Source of the DNA: Dromaius novaehollandiae
Lineage: Eukaryota; Chordata; Aves; Casuariiformes; Dromaiidae
Direction of reading: 5' to 3'
Assembly: GCF_036370855.1 (NCBI RefSeq)
Contig: NW_026991398.1
Location: forward strand, 1,736,001 to 1,800,000
Length of the DNA stretch: 64,000 bases
The notes under the pieces were generated by a model that was not told where the DNA came from, did no database searches, and was given only the letters and a program-made list of their open reading frames with translations. Shown here piece by piece: positions 1-11,452 of this stretch. The stretch's first letter is position 1; every line of letters begins with the position of its first letter. The position numbers were made by a program, and so were the translations under genes.

Positions 1-590
1 CTCCTAGCTGGGCTGCATGGCCCAGCTGTGTTTCTCTCTGGCTTTGGGGACTGCAGGTTTGCTCTCTTCATCAGCACCTTCTTTCAGCATCCCATTGCCA
101 TGTGCCACCCACTCCAGCATGTTTCTGCTATGGAGCAAAGCCTTTGTACATGTGACATCCTGGGCACTCAGTAACAGGTTTCCCTGTCATAAGGCTGCAC
201 TTGGGCCTGGTGCCACAGCTGAGGTGCTGCAGCTCCAATGTGTACAAATGCCCTCAGCCTGGGGCACAGGCAAGAGGAGCTGGAGCTGTGCATGCTGTCA
301 CGGCAGTGTGGCATTGGTGGAGTAGCTGCTGAGACATGGAGGGACAGCTTGTGTGATGACAGAGCTGCAACTGATGGCTACAAGTTCTTCAGGAGAGACC
401 AGGAGGGAAGGCGAGGAGGAAGGATGCCCTTTGTGTGAAGAGCTCAGCTGTATGGAAGTTCTTCCATGGCATGGGCAAAGGGAGGCGGCCCTGAAGGGCA
501 GAGGAGCTCAGGGGTTTGGACAATAGAGACCTGCTGAAGATGTGCAAGGAAAAGTGGCAAGGTGCGCACAGGGGGCAGAAAAAGCCCATG
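1..590 (-). repeat. Distal OR upstream-flank duplicate (partial)
   Basis: This stretch resembles about 14,870-15,440, which lies upstream of the minus-strand OR at 10,470. Shared landmarks are a stretch rich in 'cagctctgtttctccctggc'-like sequence and a later 'ccacagctgagg' segment. No gene is visible. It is cut by the window edge and runs into a second copy of the same flank family at about 591, so two flank pieces lie side by side. Confidence 0.55.
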
Positions 591-1862
591 CCAAATTATT
601 CACCTATGGTCCCTCTCTAAACAGAGGACAGAAACCCATTCCAGCATTGCAATTTGTCTCATCAGAGGATGGTTATCTGTGAGAGGTGGAAATGTCCCAC
701 TCTGGAAGGCCCTATTCCCATCTCTTAACTAGGCAGGACACCTAGATGGGGACAAGAAGGGAGCTCACTGACACGTGGTTCAGGTATTGATTCAGATGAG
801 TCAGTCCAGGCATCTTATGCTGGTTCAGAAGCCTCTGGGCTGGACTGGGATTCAGCTGCCTGCTGTGAACTCCACAAGCACATCAGAGGTGGGACTCCTC
901 TTGCCCAAGCTGCAATGAGCACAACATAGGTGTCTGCATGCGAGCTCCTTGTCTAAGCTCCCATTGTAATCCCTGGAGAGGGAGGGTGGGAGTCAGTTGC
1001 CCATAAACAAGCACCTGGTGACATTAGAAGAGACAGAGGTGGTGCAAGACATATGCCAGTGTCTGCTTGCTCTGATGGAGCAACTCTGAGCAAGATCCTC
1101 CTGGAGCACCAGGTGGGGATCAGGTGGGGAATTTCCTTGGCCATCTCAAATGAACCCAGATGCCTAATACTGCTAGAGCACCATTCACTCATCATCCATG
1201 GGGATCCTTGCAGTGCAAATCCTAATGTAATTCAATGCAGACCCTTGATTTAATGACATAGAAATAGGCTGGCAGGGCCATGTCGGATGCCTGTGGTGTC
1301 CAGCACAACCGCATTTTTCTAGCAGATACAGCATGGGACCCACAGGAAAGCCATGGCTTTTTGGAGTGGTGCTGGGCAAGTGCCCCAGGCCACCTCCGCT
1401 TTCCTACCTGTGCCCCGAAAATGAATCCTCCCCCTGCCTTTAGGCACAGTCTGTACTGTCCACATCCAAGTGTGCTGCATAAATGGGAGGCACAGCACAC
1501 CAAAGTCTCCACTCTAGTCTTTGCACACTTAAACCCTTCTTGCTCTCCTGCCCCTGAGCCTCTTCTCACCCCTGGACAATATGAACAGGGAATGGGCTAA
1601 TGATGACCTCAGGCTAGATCACAGGCTGCCCAGGCCCAGGGACTTCTTCAATGGCACCTTGTCCATCCTGGAGATCAGTTCACCTCTGCCACAAGCCCCA
1701 TGGTGCTGTGAATCAGTTCAGGCAGCAAAACCCTCTCCTGACATTCCTGCACAGCCCAGCTCTGTTTCTCCCTGGCCTTGGGCACTGCAGGGTTTGCTCT
1801 CTTAGTGGGAAGCTCCTTTCATACCTCAGCTCTTGGGCAATAAGGCAGCACACAGGAAGTGA
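591..1862 (-). repeat. Orphan copy of OR upstream flank
   Basis: It aligns by eye, in the same orientation, with 13,690-14,930, and in the opposite orientation with parts of 31,640-32,880 and 47,700-48,960. Those three stretches lie upstream of the three intact ORs. In the other copies this sequence lies 5' of an OR, so its orientation predicts an OR on the minus strand, left of the window. No coding frame is conserved between copies. Confidence 0.6.
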
Positions 1863-1865
1863 ATG

Positions 1866-2935
1866 GAGGTAGAGGCAGCAAAGCAGGAATTCAGAAATAT
1901 TGTCCAGCAAATCAGGGATGGTGTTAGGGAAGCCAAAGCTCCCCTAGGATTGACAATTGCAGGGAACATCAGGGGTATGAAGAAGAGCTGCTACTGCTTC
2001 AGCTGCAGTAAAAGAATAAAAAGGAAAATGTTGGCTCACTGCTGGATTGGGCAGGGAATCTAGTAACAGCAGCTGCAGGTAGGTCTGAGGAGTTCAGTGC
2101 CTTCTTGGCTTCAGTCTTCACCAACAAAGTCTCCCAGGCCGTTGTGCCTAGAGTCAGGACTCCAAAGAAAAAAAACACCAACAACAAGAAAAGGTGGAAG
2201 AGGGTTGAGTGAGGGATGACTTGCAAGAACTCAACCCATATGAACCTGTGGGACTGGACAGGCTGCATCCAAGGACCCTGAGAGGGCTGGCTGCTATCAC
2301 AACAAGGCCAGTCTCTACCATCTTTGAAAGGTTGTGGAGATCAGGGGAGGTCCCAGTGACCAGGAAAAAGGAATATGTTGTGTCCGTCTTCAAAAAAAGC
2401 CACAAGAACAACCTGGGAGCTGCAGGCCCTTCAGCCTCACTTTGGTGAGGAGTGTTTCATGGAGTCAATCCTCTCACATCACATTTCCGGGCGCACAAAG
2501 GAGAAGGAGGTGGCCCGGGAGCAGCCAGCATGGATCTACTGAAGACAAATCATCCCTGAGCAACCTGATTGCCTTCTCTGATAAAAGACCAGTACTTCCA
2601 GAGGAGAGGAGAGTAGTGGATGTTATTTACCATGATTTTAGCAAGGTGTTTGACACTGTCTCACATTGTTTTCTTGTATACAAGTAAGCATTACAATACA
2701 CTGGGTAGACAACTGGATGGGTAAAAAGCTGGTTGGATGATCACGCTCAGGGGGGTTTTGTGAATGGGTTGTGCTTTGCCAGGAAGCTGGTGACAAGTGG
2801 AGTACGCAGGGGTCTCTACTGGGATCTGTCCTGTTTAACATGTTCATCAGTGACCTGGAAGACACAACCCTCAACACTTTTTTTTCCACAAAAAAAAAAA
2901 AAACAAAAAATTGGTTGCATTATATTATTATAGAA
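1866..2935 (+). mobile_element. CR1 LINE fragment (reverse transcriptase part)
   Basis: Conceptual translation, with frame changes, shows the linker before the reverse transcriptase, then RDDLQELNPYEP, a GLDRLHPRTLRGL segment, an IFERLWRSGEVP segment and a DFSKVFDTVSH segment (RT motif A type). It ends with VTSGV and a segment before the catalytic xADD box. The copy is 5'- and 3'-truncated and carries stops and frameshifts. An A/T-rich stretch at 2,880-2,935 follows. The closest relative in the window is the minus-strand CR1 at 45,235-47,075. Confidence 0.85.
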
Positions 2936-4859
2936 AAAGAAAGGAGGTGAGAAGAAGGGCACAACCTGCAGTCAGCTGATGCAGAGCCAGCTTCTGGGAG
3001 CTACAGTGTCTTAGGAGGAGATGAAAATCACAGTCCGAATCCCACTGAGAGCAGCAGGAGCCCTTGCCATGGAGAGAGGTTTATGAGCAGCGTCTTCCAG
3101 CTCCCTGAGCTGCCAGCAACCTCCTGACTGTTTAATTTGGAATGGAAGCTATGGGCACACACAACGTCATCATTTGACATCACTGAATTTGAAACAAATG
3201 TGGATGTTCAGAGAGAACAGGAAGCATATCAAAACTAGGCCACCTCCTTGCCATGAGTTCCACCTACCCCTCTGACTTGAGTCAATGAATCCCATGAGAT
3301 TAAAGAAGTGAAAAGGTCCCTGTGTGCATCTTTCTTCAGAGGATGTGGTGCGAACAAACAGAGCTGACAGGCCCAGGGTTGCCAGAGCTGCCAGCTTCTC
3401 CAGAGCACGTATTCCTGCAGACTCCAGGGGAGTCCTTTGCCTGTATCCTGGCTCTCCAGCCATTTAGAGCCCTGGCCTGTACCATGCTGGGTGGCAATCA
3501 CAATTTCTAGAATGATAATCATAAAACAAGAAGTTTGAAAATGAAGTTACCAAGGAAGACAGAGGTGTTCATGGTTTTGTTCTTTCTTTCACCCTTCCCC
3601 TCACTTTTATTTTTGTTGTTGTTAATGCTCTCCATGCTCCAGCAAATAGTAAGCTGTTCTGTGATCAGGATGACTACCAAAGCCCATTTTCTTGCTGACT
3701 CGTACCACACCTCCCCTAAGCAATCTTGCCCATCCCCACCATGTCTGCTGTTCCCCACCATGCTGGCTGGGCAGGTGATGGTTCTCACATCACACCTGGG
3801 CATTTGTCAGTCAAATGCGCCCAGGGCAAGGGGTCAGTTAGGCGATATGGGGGAGAATTACAACCTTCTCCCTCATCACACACCTGTCGGTATCTCTTCC
3901 TCACCCCGACATTCATTTTCCTGATACCTAGAGTTCAAAAACATCGAGGTATCCAAATTTGGCATGCTCAGCTGAGACGGGTCAACAGTTGGAAAAGAAG
4001 GCGAGAAGGGAGGAAGAAGCAGAACAGCATTTTTAGAAAAAAATCAATATGGGCATTGAAACCCAGGAGCTGTGTTGGATAGGTAAAGTTACAGCATTAT
4101 CATCGATACATATATGATATTTATTTTTGTTATTTCAGCCATTCCAATGGTTTCATCTTTCCCTGTGTGCTGTCTTCTAATCCAGATCACAAATAAACTT
4201 TCTAGTGATCTCGCTGTAGTGTTATGAAATACATCTGTGGACAGCATTTCTTTTTGCCAGCACAGCACTGCGGGACCTTTGCTGGCTCAAGGAACCAAAG
4301 ATCCTAGAGACATAACTGAGATCAGTAGGTCAGCGGATTTCCTGACCAGCACAGTAAGAGAAATTGAGAAAAACAAGTGGGACAACTGGGACAGCCTAAC
4401 CTCACTTTTCAGCTGTGGGTTTTGATGACTTCCACATTGAACTATTAAAAGATGAACATAAGCTTAGGGCCTTAAAGGTGACAAACATAGGCATTGTTTC
4501 AAGCTTTTTCCTATGCTGTTTTAACAAAACCTTTCTCAGTTTTATTCCCACTACACAATTCACTGCTGTTTTAACAATCCTGGAAGCTGGAAGGGCAAAG
4601 ATGGCTGCACAAACCCTTATAGCTTTTTCTTTTTCTTTTTTCTTTCTTTCTTTTTTTTTTTTTTTTTTTTTTACCTAAAAGGATAGACAACACATTTCTT
4701 TGGTTTTGAGTCATTTAAGGAGTACTGTGTTTTAAATCAACATGACCTAAGAGTCTGTGGATCTTTCTAGTGGAGGGTCGGTCCTTCCATGTGATCAGTA
4801 AAAACAATGTACTTCATTGGAACTCTAGGACCGAGTTTCATCTTCATGCTTACTTCTCC
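2936..4859. other. Intergenic DNA, nothing recognised
   Basis: No conserved protein motif, RNA gene or known repeat could be identified. Open frames are short and have no counterpart elsewhere in the window. The part from about 4,080 to 4,840 is AT-rich. Confidence 0.5.
4624..4672. repeat. T-rich low-complexity tract
   Basis: A pyrimidine tract ending in 22 consecutive T (4,651-4,672). It could be a retroposon A-tail in minus orientation, but no body of an element is recognised beside it. Confidence 0.9.
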
Positions 4860-5525
4860 CATGTAGAGAGAAGGAAGTGACCTCACAGTCAGCATCAGAG
4901 CTGTATCCCCCTTTTTGGCCTATCGGGTACTCAGGCAGCAGTGACCTCACAATCAAGGGCCATGCCATGTGCCTGCTGCTGGCCTTTTGGGTACTGAGGC
5001 AGAAGTGGCATCACAATCAACATCCAAGCCATAAGCCTATTTCTGGCCTATCACCACCAGAGACTGAGGTGACATCACAGCTACCTACATGAGCCAAGAG
5101 CCTCCAGTTGGCCTAACAGCTCCAGAGAAATAAGTGACCTCTCAGTCAGAATCGAAGCCGTGCCCACTGCTGGCCTATCAGGTACTCAGGCAGAAGGGAC
5201 CTCACAAGCACAAACTTCTGTCTGCTTCTGGCATAGCAGGTGCTGTTGCAAAGACAATCGCACAATTAGCATCAACGCCATAAGCCTGTTCCTGGCCTCT
5301 GAGCAGCAGACACAGAGGAGACCTACAAATAATCTACATGAACCATAAGCCTGCCGTAGGCCAATCAGCTTCAGAGAGAGAAGTGACCTCACAATATGTA
5401 TCTAAGCCATGTCCCTGCTGCTGGCCTATCAGGTACTCATGCAGAAATGACCTCAGAAGTACAAACGCCAGCCATATCCCTGCTGCCACATGTCATGCGC
5501 TCACACAGAAGTGACCCTGTCATTG
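4860..5525 (+). repeat. 64-bp tandem array, copy A
   Basis: About eleven diverged units with a period near 64 bp. The recurring TGACCTCAC-type core, or a variant of it, starts at 4,878, 4,942, 5,006, 5,070, 5,135, 5,197, about 5,253, 5,319, 5,384, 5,448 and 5,512. Each unit also carries a GGCCTATCAG or CCAATCAG-like box and a GGTACTCAGGCAGAAG-like segment. The same unit forms a second array at 23,946-24,560 and occurs as isolated units near 21,165 and 57,800. Confidence 0.8.
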
Positions 5526-7295
5526 GTCCCCAAAATGTGGGGAAGGTTGTTCTTCAGGATTTGCTTGCTTCTGCAGTGGCTTCCCAGGGGCTGGGAGAGG
5601 GCCTAGGAGGTAGCAGTGCCCTGGCCCCAGGTACACGTCAGCACCTTCACCTCATGAGCGATGGGACCTGCCCCTGCTCCCCTCAGTCCTCTGAGTGGCC
5701 AGTCCTCTCCAACAGGGTGACAGGAGCCTGAGGTCTTCTTGCCCATCTGGAGGACATGCTCCTGGTGGACTCTCATAAGCACTGCCGGCTGCTTGTCCCC
5801 AGGCACCTGGCCCAGGAACCGTCTGCAGGAGGGAGATGATCAGTTATCACAGCCCCAGGCAGTGCAGTGCTGTGAAGATCCCTCCAGGCCTGTTCTTCCA
5901 GCACTTCCTCAAGCAACATGCTTGAGAGGAACAGGAAGGGACAGGTCCCACCTGCGCCCATCCAGCCTGCTGCAGGGAGCACCTGAGGGACTGGGTTTAG
6001 TTCAACACAATGAAATTCTGGGTGTAGCAGCAGGGCTGGCAGTCACTGGTGCCTCCCCCACCACTCCAGGAGCTAAGACTGCTCCCCAGTGCTGGGGAGC
6101 TAAAAAGAAAGCTTTAGGTGCACAGAGAAACATAGGGAAATACTACAGGTCTTGTTCAGGCCACATGTTATGGGATCTGCTTCTCAGGGTGTTTCAGTGG
6201 TGGCTGCGATGTGACTCAGGTCCCTTGTGAGCCACACACTGCAGGCATCTCGTAGTCTTCAGCCACCCTGCACTTTAAGGTCCCAGGCTGAAATCTTTGC
6301 CCGAGTGCCCAGCAACTCCCCCTTGCCTGGAAGGGGTCTCTCAAATCCTGCTGCCCTCCATCCCATGAGGGGAGTAAGGAAAAAACCCTCCTTCCCCCAG
6401 GTGCTGCTGGTCATGGAAGAAACGGCCTTGCCAGAGAGGGGGTAAATCTACCCACATTGGAGATGTTTACTGGTGGGACTCCTGGCCTGCATTTCCCCTC
6501 TTTTGACTCATTTCTTCTTTCTTCCTCCACCTCTCCCACGGACATTTATCTGACTGTGAGGTGTGTGCTGAGCCCATGGCATGAGCAGAGGAAGCCATAT
6601 CCAGCCTCATGTCTCAGGGTTGGGATCCTTGGCACCTTGGGAGGGTCACTGCCACTTGCTTTTTCCAGGCCTGTGCTGTGAGGTCTTGTGCACACATTTG
6701 CTTTCTCAATGGGCTCCCCAGGCTGCCCAGATCATCGCTGTGGCAGTGCCCTGGACTCAGCTCTTTCTTCATAGTCCTGATCTATTAGGCAAGGGGAAAA
6801 ACAGAGTTCAGTGTAGACTGAGGTGGGACCAGAGGAAACATCACTGAAGAGCACAAAAGGCATCAGGTAGTTTATAGTCCCCCTCAGGACATTCAGTCCT
6901 AATGGTTTCTCTTTCAGACTAGAATCAGGCTCCATCTTGCAGCCACTGAAGGCAATGGAAAGGGGGGGGGTTGGTTTCTTTTCCCCCCATTGGTGTGCTT
7001 GAGCATGAATCCTAAAGCTTTAATCTTGGGTGAAGTTAGATGAGCAAAGGCATGTTCTATCACTACAAAATCATCATCCTGGCCATGCTGTTAGAGGTAG
7101 AGTAAACCAGAAGTCCCCCTAGAGCAAGTCTGGGACATCCAGCCACTTAGCCGTTGGCAGAAATGCCATTTTTTGGTTGTTTTAAAATGTTTGCAGTACC
7201 TGAGCACTTGCTGAGCATACCACTCTCTCCAACATGGGTAGTCTGTGAGTTCTGCCCTTCCTTTATTTTGCTCCTCTTTGGTTGAGGCTGCCAGG
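5526..7295. other. Intergenic DNA, nothing recognised
   Basis: Open frames here (the longest about 163 codons at 5,739-6,230) show no family motif and no paralog in the window. A G-run lies near 6,962-6,970. No RNA gene or mobile element is recognised. Confidence 0.45.
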
Positions 7296-7440
7296 CTATT
7301 TCGTGTGTCCCACTGCACTCGCCCTGCTGCCTGCGGCTGTCCTTGCTACAAGAGCACCCTGCTGACTTCTTGTCAACTTGATGTCCACCACAAGTCCCAG
7401 GTCCTTCCCCAGATCCTCCTTCTTGTCCTTCTTGGAGATG
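7296..7440 (-). mobile_element. CR1 LINE fragment
   Basis: The minus strand encodes a segment containing KEDLGKDLGLVVDIKLT and [11 protein letters not shown]. This is the stretch that follows the reverse transcriptase in CR1 ORF2; compare [13 protein letters not shown] and [13 protein letters not shown] at 27,494-28,138. It is short and degenerate. Confidence 0.65.
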
Positions 7441-7444
7441 GATG

Positions 7445-8797
7445 TCATGTTTGGTGGGGGAGGTGGGGGGAGGGCCAGGGCCGGGCAGTGGCTGTGGGGC
7501 TGTGCCAGCTCCTGCTGCACTGCTGGTCCCTGCAGTGTGGGGAGAGGAGATGGGAGATGGGGCAGCATGGGGGTGGCAGCAGGGCAGCAGGGCAGGGGCA
7601 GAGGGCAGTGGGGGCTGCAGTGAGGGATCATGGCCAGTGTTCTGCAGAAGCTGTTGCATTCATCTCACATGCAGAAGTCCTGCACCCACTCCAGGCAGAA
7701 TCAGGCCATTTCCCTGGTGCCTGTGCCATCCTCCCAGCAGGATGGGGACATACAAGGCAGGCGCTCTGCCATATCCCTGCTCTCCGGAGAGCCTTTCCCC
7801 AGGTGAACACATCAGTGCTGGCCTGCCCAGCCATTCCTGCACCCTCCCCTGTGCTCCCCATTGGGCCCGAGCAGGTGGTGCTGCTCTGCAGCGCAAGTGG
7901 CTGTGGGGCAACAGGGCCACGGGGTGACTCCAGACTGGCTGTGGTGGTCAGGGCGGGAAGCAGACCCAGCTGGATGGGCATCATTGCACCTGACAACCCC
8001 CCTACCAAGGGGTCTGTGGCCATGGAGGATGCTGTGCGCAATCACAGGGCATTTCAAATGCCTCAGGTTGTGTTCAGGCATGTCATTAAATATAGCCCAT
8101 GGTTTTGGATTCAAGGTGACATGAACCACTCTCCAGGCTCCCTCCTTGTGCCTGCAGGGTCCCTACTGCCTCTCATTGGATTGCAGAGCTCTCACTAGCC
8201 TGGGCATTCATTGGTTTATACCTTCACCTTTGGGTGACTGTGCCTGATTTTGAGAAGCTCCATTCACTGCCCACCCCAAAGCACATGGTGCTCTTGCAGA
8301 GGCCCTGGGGGATCCATACTCCCTTCGAGACAGACAGGCATCAGTCTCCAGTCCTGTCATATGGGAGATACCACACAACCACTCACCACCTCCAGGAGCA
8401 CTGAGTACTCACAAATGCGACATGAATCCAGCCTTTGTTCCCTAAGAAATCACCCCTTGAGCTCATTGCCTTGAGGCCAAGGAGTGCCCCGGAAAAGCAA
8501 CAGTGTTTTTCAGGGCGAAGATCCTTGAGCACATTTTTGACTCCAGCTTTGGAAGAATAGCCCAACCTTCAGGCACTGAACTGAAGAAATCCTCTTTTCT
8601 TAAAGAGACCACATCTGACACAGTGATAGACATATTCACAGAAGACCTCTGGGTCAGACAGACTGGGTATGAGCTCCTGGAGAAGTGGAAGGAATTCAGA
8701 CATTTGTGTACAAACACGGCTATCACAAGGAGAATGCCCAAAGCACAGGTGATGTCTAAGAGAAATTAGAAACCCCTTGTGAAGAAGGATGGGCAGG
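7445..8797 (-). repeat. OR 3'-flank duplicate (remnant OR)
   Basis: This matches the DNA downstream of the intact ORs (8,938-10,469 in the same orientation; 36,499-38,060 and 51,165-52,740 inverted). Shared landmarks include a segment near 7,975-8,050 (tgacaacccccctaccaagg) and the region just beyond the OR stop codon. The poly(A) signal position seen downstream of the other ORs has decayed here to a non-consensus sequence near 8,597-8,602. No gene is contained in it. Confidence 0.7.
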
Positions 8798-8869
8798 TTA
8801 TTTCTGCTGAACTAGTACCAGTTGAATCAGTTTCCTCAGTGCCTCCTTGAGCTCTTTGTTCCTCATGCT
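8798..8869 (-). pseudogene. Olfactory receptor remnant (last 23 codons)
   Basis: Only the cytoplasmic C-terminus of an OR remains: SMRNKELKEALRKLIQLVLV and three more residues, then a TAA stop at 8,798-8,800. It is nearly identical to residues 289-311 of the intact OR at 35,563-36,498. Upstream (higher coordinates) the coding sequence stops abruptly and continues into an LTR-derived fragment. Seven transmembrane segments and all ligand-binding regions are missing, so this is a non-functional relic. Its 3' flank is preserved, so the break removed the 5' part of a once complete gene. The junction lies within a 10-base stretch common to the OR and the LTR (8,860-8,869). Confidence 0.85.
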
Positions 8870-8937
8870 GAGCAAGTTTTGTATAAGTTGTGCTAAGCAG
8901 CTACCTCTAGACAGTTTCAGTTCGCTGTTCTTTAACA
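8870..8937 (-). mobile_element. LTR 5'-end fragment fused to OR remnant
   Basis: It matches 54,914-54,982, the 5' end of the LTR-like element on the minus strand, including the terminal TGTTAAAG (minus strand, at 8,930-8,937) and an AAGTTGTGCTAAGCAGCTA stretch on the plus strand. Only about 70-78 bp of the LTR is present. One edge is the exact LTR terminus; the other is the junction with the OR remnant. Confidence 0.65.
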
Positions 8938-10469
8938 CTCCCCTCCCTGGCCTTTCCAGCCCAGCCCCTTCCCAGCTCTCCCCACCTCCCCTGCCCTCTC
9001 CCCAGCCCACCCAGCACAGCAGCCCAGGCTGGGGTGGCCCCGCAGCAGTGCCTGTGGCAGGGGGCTGCAGAGCTCTGGGCACTCACCCCACAGCCCCAGC
9101 CCCTCTGCAGGGCACGGCAACTCCCAGGAGGTAGAGAGGGGTGTCAGTCTCCCCATCAGCTGCAGAGCTGGACACCAGCAAGAGCCCAAGGAAATGGAGG
9201 CCAGTCACTCCCTGTCGCCACTGCTCGCACGTTTGGGGGACTTTAACTCAGAGTGCCTGCAGCTATTCTGTGTCAGCCCCCTCCCCAGGACGACACAAGT
9301 CTCCTGGCCCTGGGGGCCCTGGAGCAACTCCAGCTGCTCCAGTGACAGAGCAGCCTGCCCTGAGTTGACACACACAGAAACAGGTTTGTATTTATTCCTC
9401 CCCACAAGCACACAGTTGCTCCTTTGCTCTTCTCCACAGAAGTCCCTGCTTCCCTGAGAACCTTTCCCCAGGTGAGCGTGTCTGTGCTGGCCTGGCCAGC
9501 CGGTCCTGCACATCTCCCCTGTGCTCCCCACAGGGCTCCAGGCTGGCGGTGCTGCTCTGCAGGGTGAGTGGGCTGTGGGCCCCGGGATGACTCTGCACTG
9601 GCTGTGCTGGTCAGGGCAGGAAGCAGACCCAGCTGGCCCAGCATCATTGCACCTGAGAACCCCCTCCCCAGGGTCTGTGGCTGTGGAGGATGCTCAGAGC
9701 AATCACAGGGCATTTCGAATGGCTCAGGATGGGTTCAGATGTGCCATTAGATCCAGGCCAGGGTTCTTCATGGCAGATGACATGAACTGCTCTTGAGGCT
9801 CCCTTCCCTTCCCACTCCTGAGACTGCTGAGCCCTGATGTGCTGCATTCTTCAGTTTAGCCCTTTATTTTGTGTGACTCCACTTGGTTTAGCGAGTCTCC
9901 ATTCACTGCCTATCCCAGCACACGCCGTCCCTGGAGGCGCCCTGTGCTCTCCGAGTGGCTCCGTATCGCCTTCCAGAAGGATGGACATCTGTCACCAGCC
10001 CTGTAATATCTGAGACAGTCCCCAGCAGATATGTCTTGACCACTCACCCTCCCCGGGGGCACTGGGCACCCACAAGTGACACCTGAATCCAGCCCTCATT
10101 CCCTAACAAATCACTCTCTGAGCTCATCCGCCTCAGCCCATGGAAAAACCCAACCATGGTGACAGGGCCTTTTTGAGTGAAACTCCCTGAGCGGATTCAT
10201 GGCTCCCACTTTGGAAGGAGAGCCCAGCCTTCAGGCACTGCATTGAGGAAATCCTCTTTTATTACAGAGATGCTACTTGAGAGGCCAGCTCTGCCACAGT
10301 GATAGACATATTCACAGAAGGCATCTGGGTCAGACAGATATGGTTCATGCCTCTGGAGAAGGGGGAGGAATTCAAACATTTGTATACAAACATGATTATT
10401 ACAGACAGAACAAAGCACAGCAGTTACCTGAGACAAATTAGAAATTGCCTGTGAAGAGAGATGGGCAGC
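8938..10469 (-). repeat. 3' flank of the minus-strand OR
   Basis: Duplicated sequence downstream of the OR at 10,470, homologous to the 3' flanks at 7,445-8,797, 36,499-38,060 and 51,165-52,740. It includes a poly(A) signal at 10,258-10,263. The far end (8,938-9,100) is pyrimidine-rich on the plus strand. No conserved frame is maintained between copies. Confidence 0.7.
10258..10263 (-). promoter_or_regulatory. Poly(A) signal of minus-strand OR
   Basis: AATAAA on the minus strand, about 207 nt beyond the stop of the OR at 10,470. The same position relative to the gene carries AATAAA after the ORs at 35,563 and 50,229, which supports a conserved 3' UTR end. Confidence 0.6.
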
Positions 10470-11405
10470 TCATTGCTGCTGAACTAGTATCAAGTGAATC
10501 AGTTTCTTCAGTGCCTGTTTGAGCTCCTTGTTCCTCATGCTGTAGATGAGCGGGTTCACTGCTGAAGGCACCACCGTGTACAGAACAGTCACCACCAGAT
10601 CCAGAGATGGGGAGGAGATGGAGGGGGGCTTCAGGTGGGCAAACGTGCCAGTGCTGACAAACAGGGAGACCACGGCCAGGTGCGGGAGGCACATGGAAAA
10701 GGCTTTGTGCCGGCCCTGCTCAGAGGGGATCCTCAGCACAGCAGTGAAGATCTGCACGTAGGACACCACAATGAAAACGAAACACCCCAAAGATAAACAG
10801 GCACCAACCACGAGAAGTCCCACTTCCCTGAGGTAGGCATCTGAGCAGGAGAGCTTGAGGATCTGGGGAATCTCACAGAAGAACTGGTCCACTGTGTTGC
10901 CTTGGCAGAGTGGTATTGAAAATGTGTTAGCAGTGTGCAGGAGAGCACAAAGAAAACCACTGCCCCAGGCAGCTGCTGCCATTTTGACACAAGCTCTGCT
11001 GCCCATGAGGGTCCCGTAGTGCAGGGGTCTGCAGATGGCCACAAAGCGGTCATAGGCCATGACTGTGAGGAGATAAAACTCTGCTAGAAATAAAAAAAAG
11101 AAGAAAAATATCTGGGCAGCACATCCTGAGTAGGAGATGGCCCTGGTGTCCCACAGGGAATTGGTTATGGATTTGGGGACAGTGGTGGAGATGGTGCCAA
11201 GGTCGAGGAGGGAGAGGTTGAGGAGGAAGAAGTACATGGGGGTGTGGAGGTGGTGGTCGCAGGCTACGGCTGTGATGATGAGGCCATTGCCCAGGAGGGC
11301 AGCCAGGTAGATGCCCAGGAAGAGCAGGAAGTGCAAGAGCTGCAGCTCCCGTGTGTCAGCGAATGCCAGGAGGAGGAACTCGTTGAGGGAGCTGCTGTTG
11401 GACAT
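10470..11405 (-). CDS. Olfactory receptor, OR14-like, 311 aa
   Basis: An intact single-exon class A GPCR of the olfactory receptor family, expected to bind odorants at the cilia of olfactory neurons and signal through G-olf. Visible hallmarks are an NSS glycosylation site at residues 3-5, LLGNGL in TM1 (residues 38-42), PMYFFLLNLS in TM2, MAYDRFVAIC at the end of TM3 (116-125), KAFSMCLPHLAVV in TM6 and NPLIYSMRN in TM7. Length equals that of the two plus-strand ORs. The start at 11,405 is chosen over an upstream in-frame ATG at 11,513 because it aligns with the start of the paralogs and a likely splice acceptor lies between the two. The DRY motif reads DRF, as in its paralogs. The FFFFFF run in TM3 is unusual but shared. 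The family assignment (bird-expanded OR14-like) is by recognition; the exact orthology is not determinable here. Confidence 0.93.
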   Translation of the reverse strand: MSNSSSLNEFLLLAFADTRELQLLHFLLFLGIYLAALLGNGLIITAVACDHHLHTPMYFFLLNLSLLDLGTISTTVPKSITNSLWDTRAISYSGCAAQIFFFFFLFLAEFYLLTVMAYDRFVAICRPLHYGTLMGSRACVKMAAAAWGSGFLCALLHTANTFSIPLCQGNTVDQFFCEIPQILKLSCSDAYLREVGLLVVGACLSLGCFVFIVVSYVQIFTAVLRIPSEQGRHKAFSMCLPHLAVVSLFVSTGTFAHLKPPSISSPSLDLVVTVLYTVVPSAVNPLIYSMRNKELKQALKKLIHLILVQQQ

Positions 11406-11428
11406 TTGCTTGCTCGAGGCTTTGTGGA

Positions 11429-11452
11429 CTATCCAAGGAGGAAAAGATAGTG
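11429..11452 (-). other. Probable 3' splice site before OR start
   Basis: On the minus strand a pyrimidine-rich stretch (CTATCTTTTCCTCCTTGGATAG) ends with AG at 11,430-11,429, 24 nt before the ATG. OR genes commonly have a 5' UTR intron ending just before the start codon. The other two intact ORs have acceptors at equivalent places. Confidence 0.5.

Noticed and set aside
4860-5525. CRISPR-like reading of the regularly spaced repeats
   Set aside because: The DNA is vertebrate, whole units (not just short repeats) are similar, and no unique spacers exist. It is a diverged tandem repeat.
7245-8198. 317-codon open frame
   Set aside because: It lies in the duplicated OR 3' flank. The paralogous flanks at 9-10 kb, 37 kb and 52 kb do not keep the frame.
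8938-8952. Purine tract on the minus strand just before the LTR end at 8,937, as a possible retroviral polypurine tract
   Set aside because: The plus strand is pyrimidine-rich for about 90 bp there, and the full LTR copy at 54,982 lacks such a tract, so it is probably coincidental.
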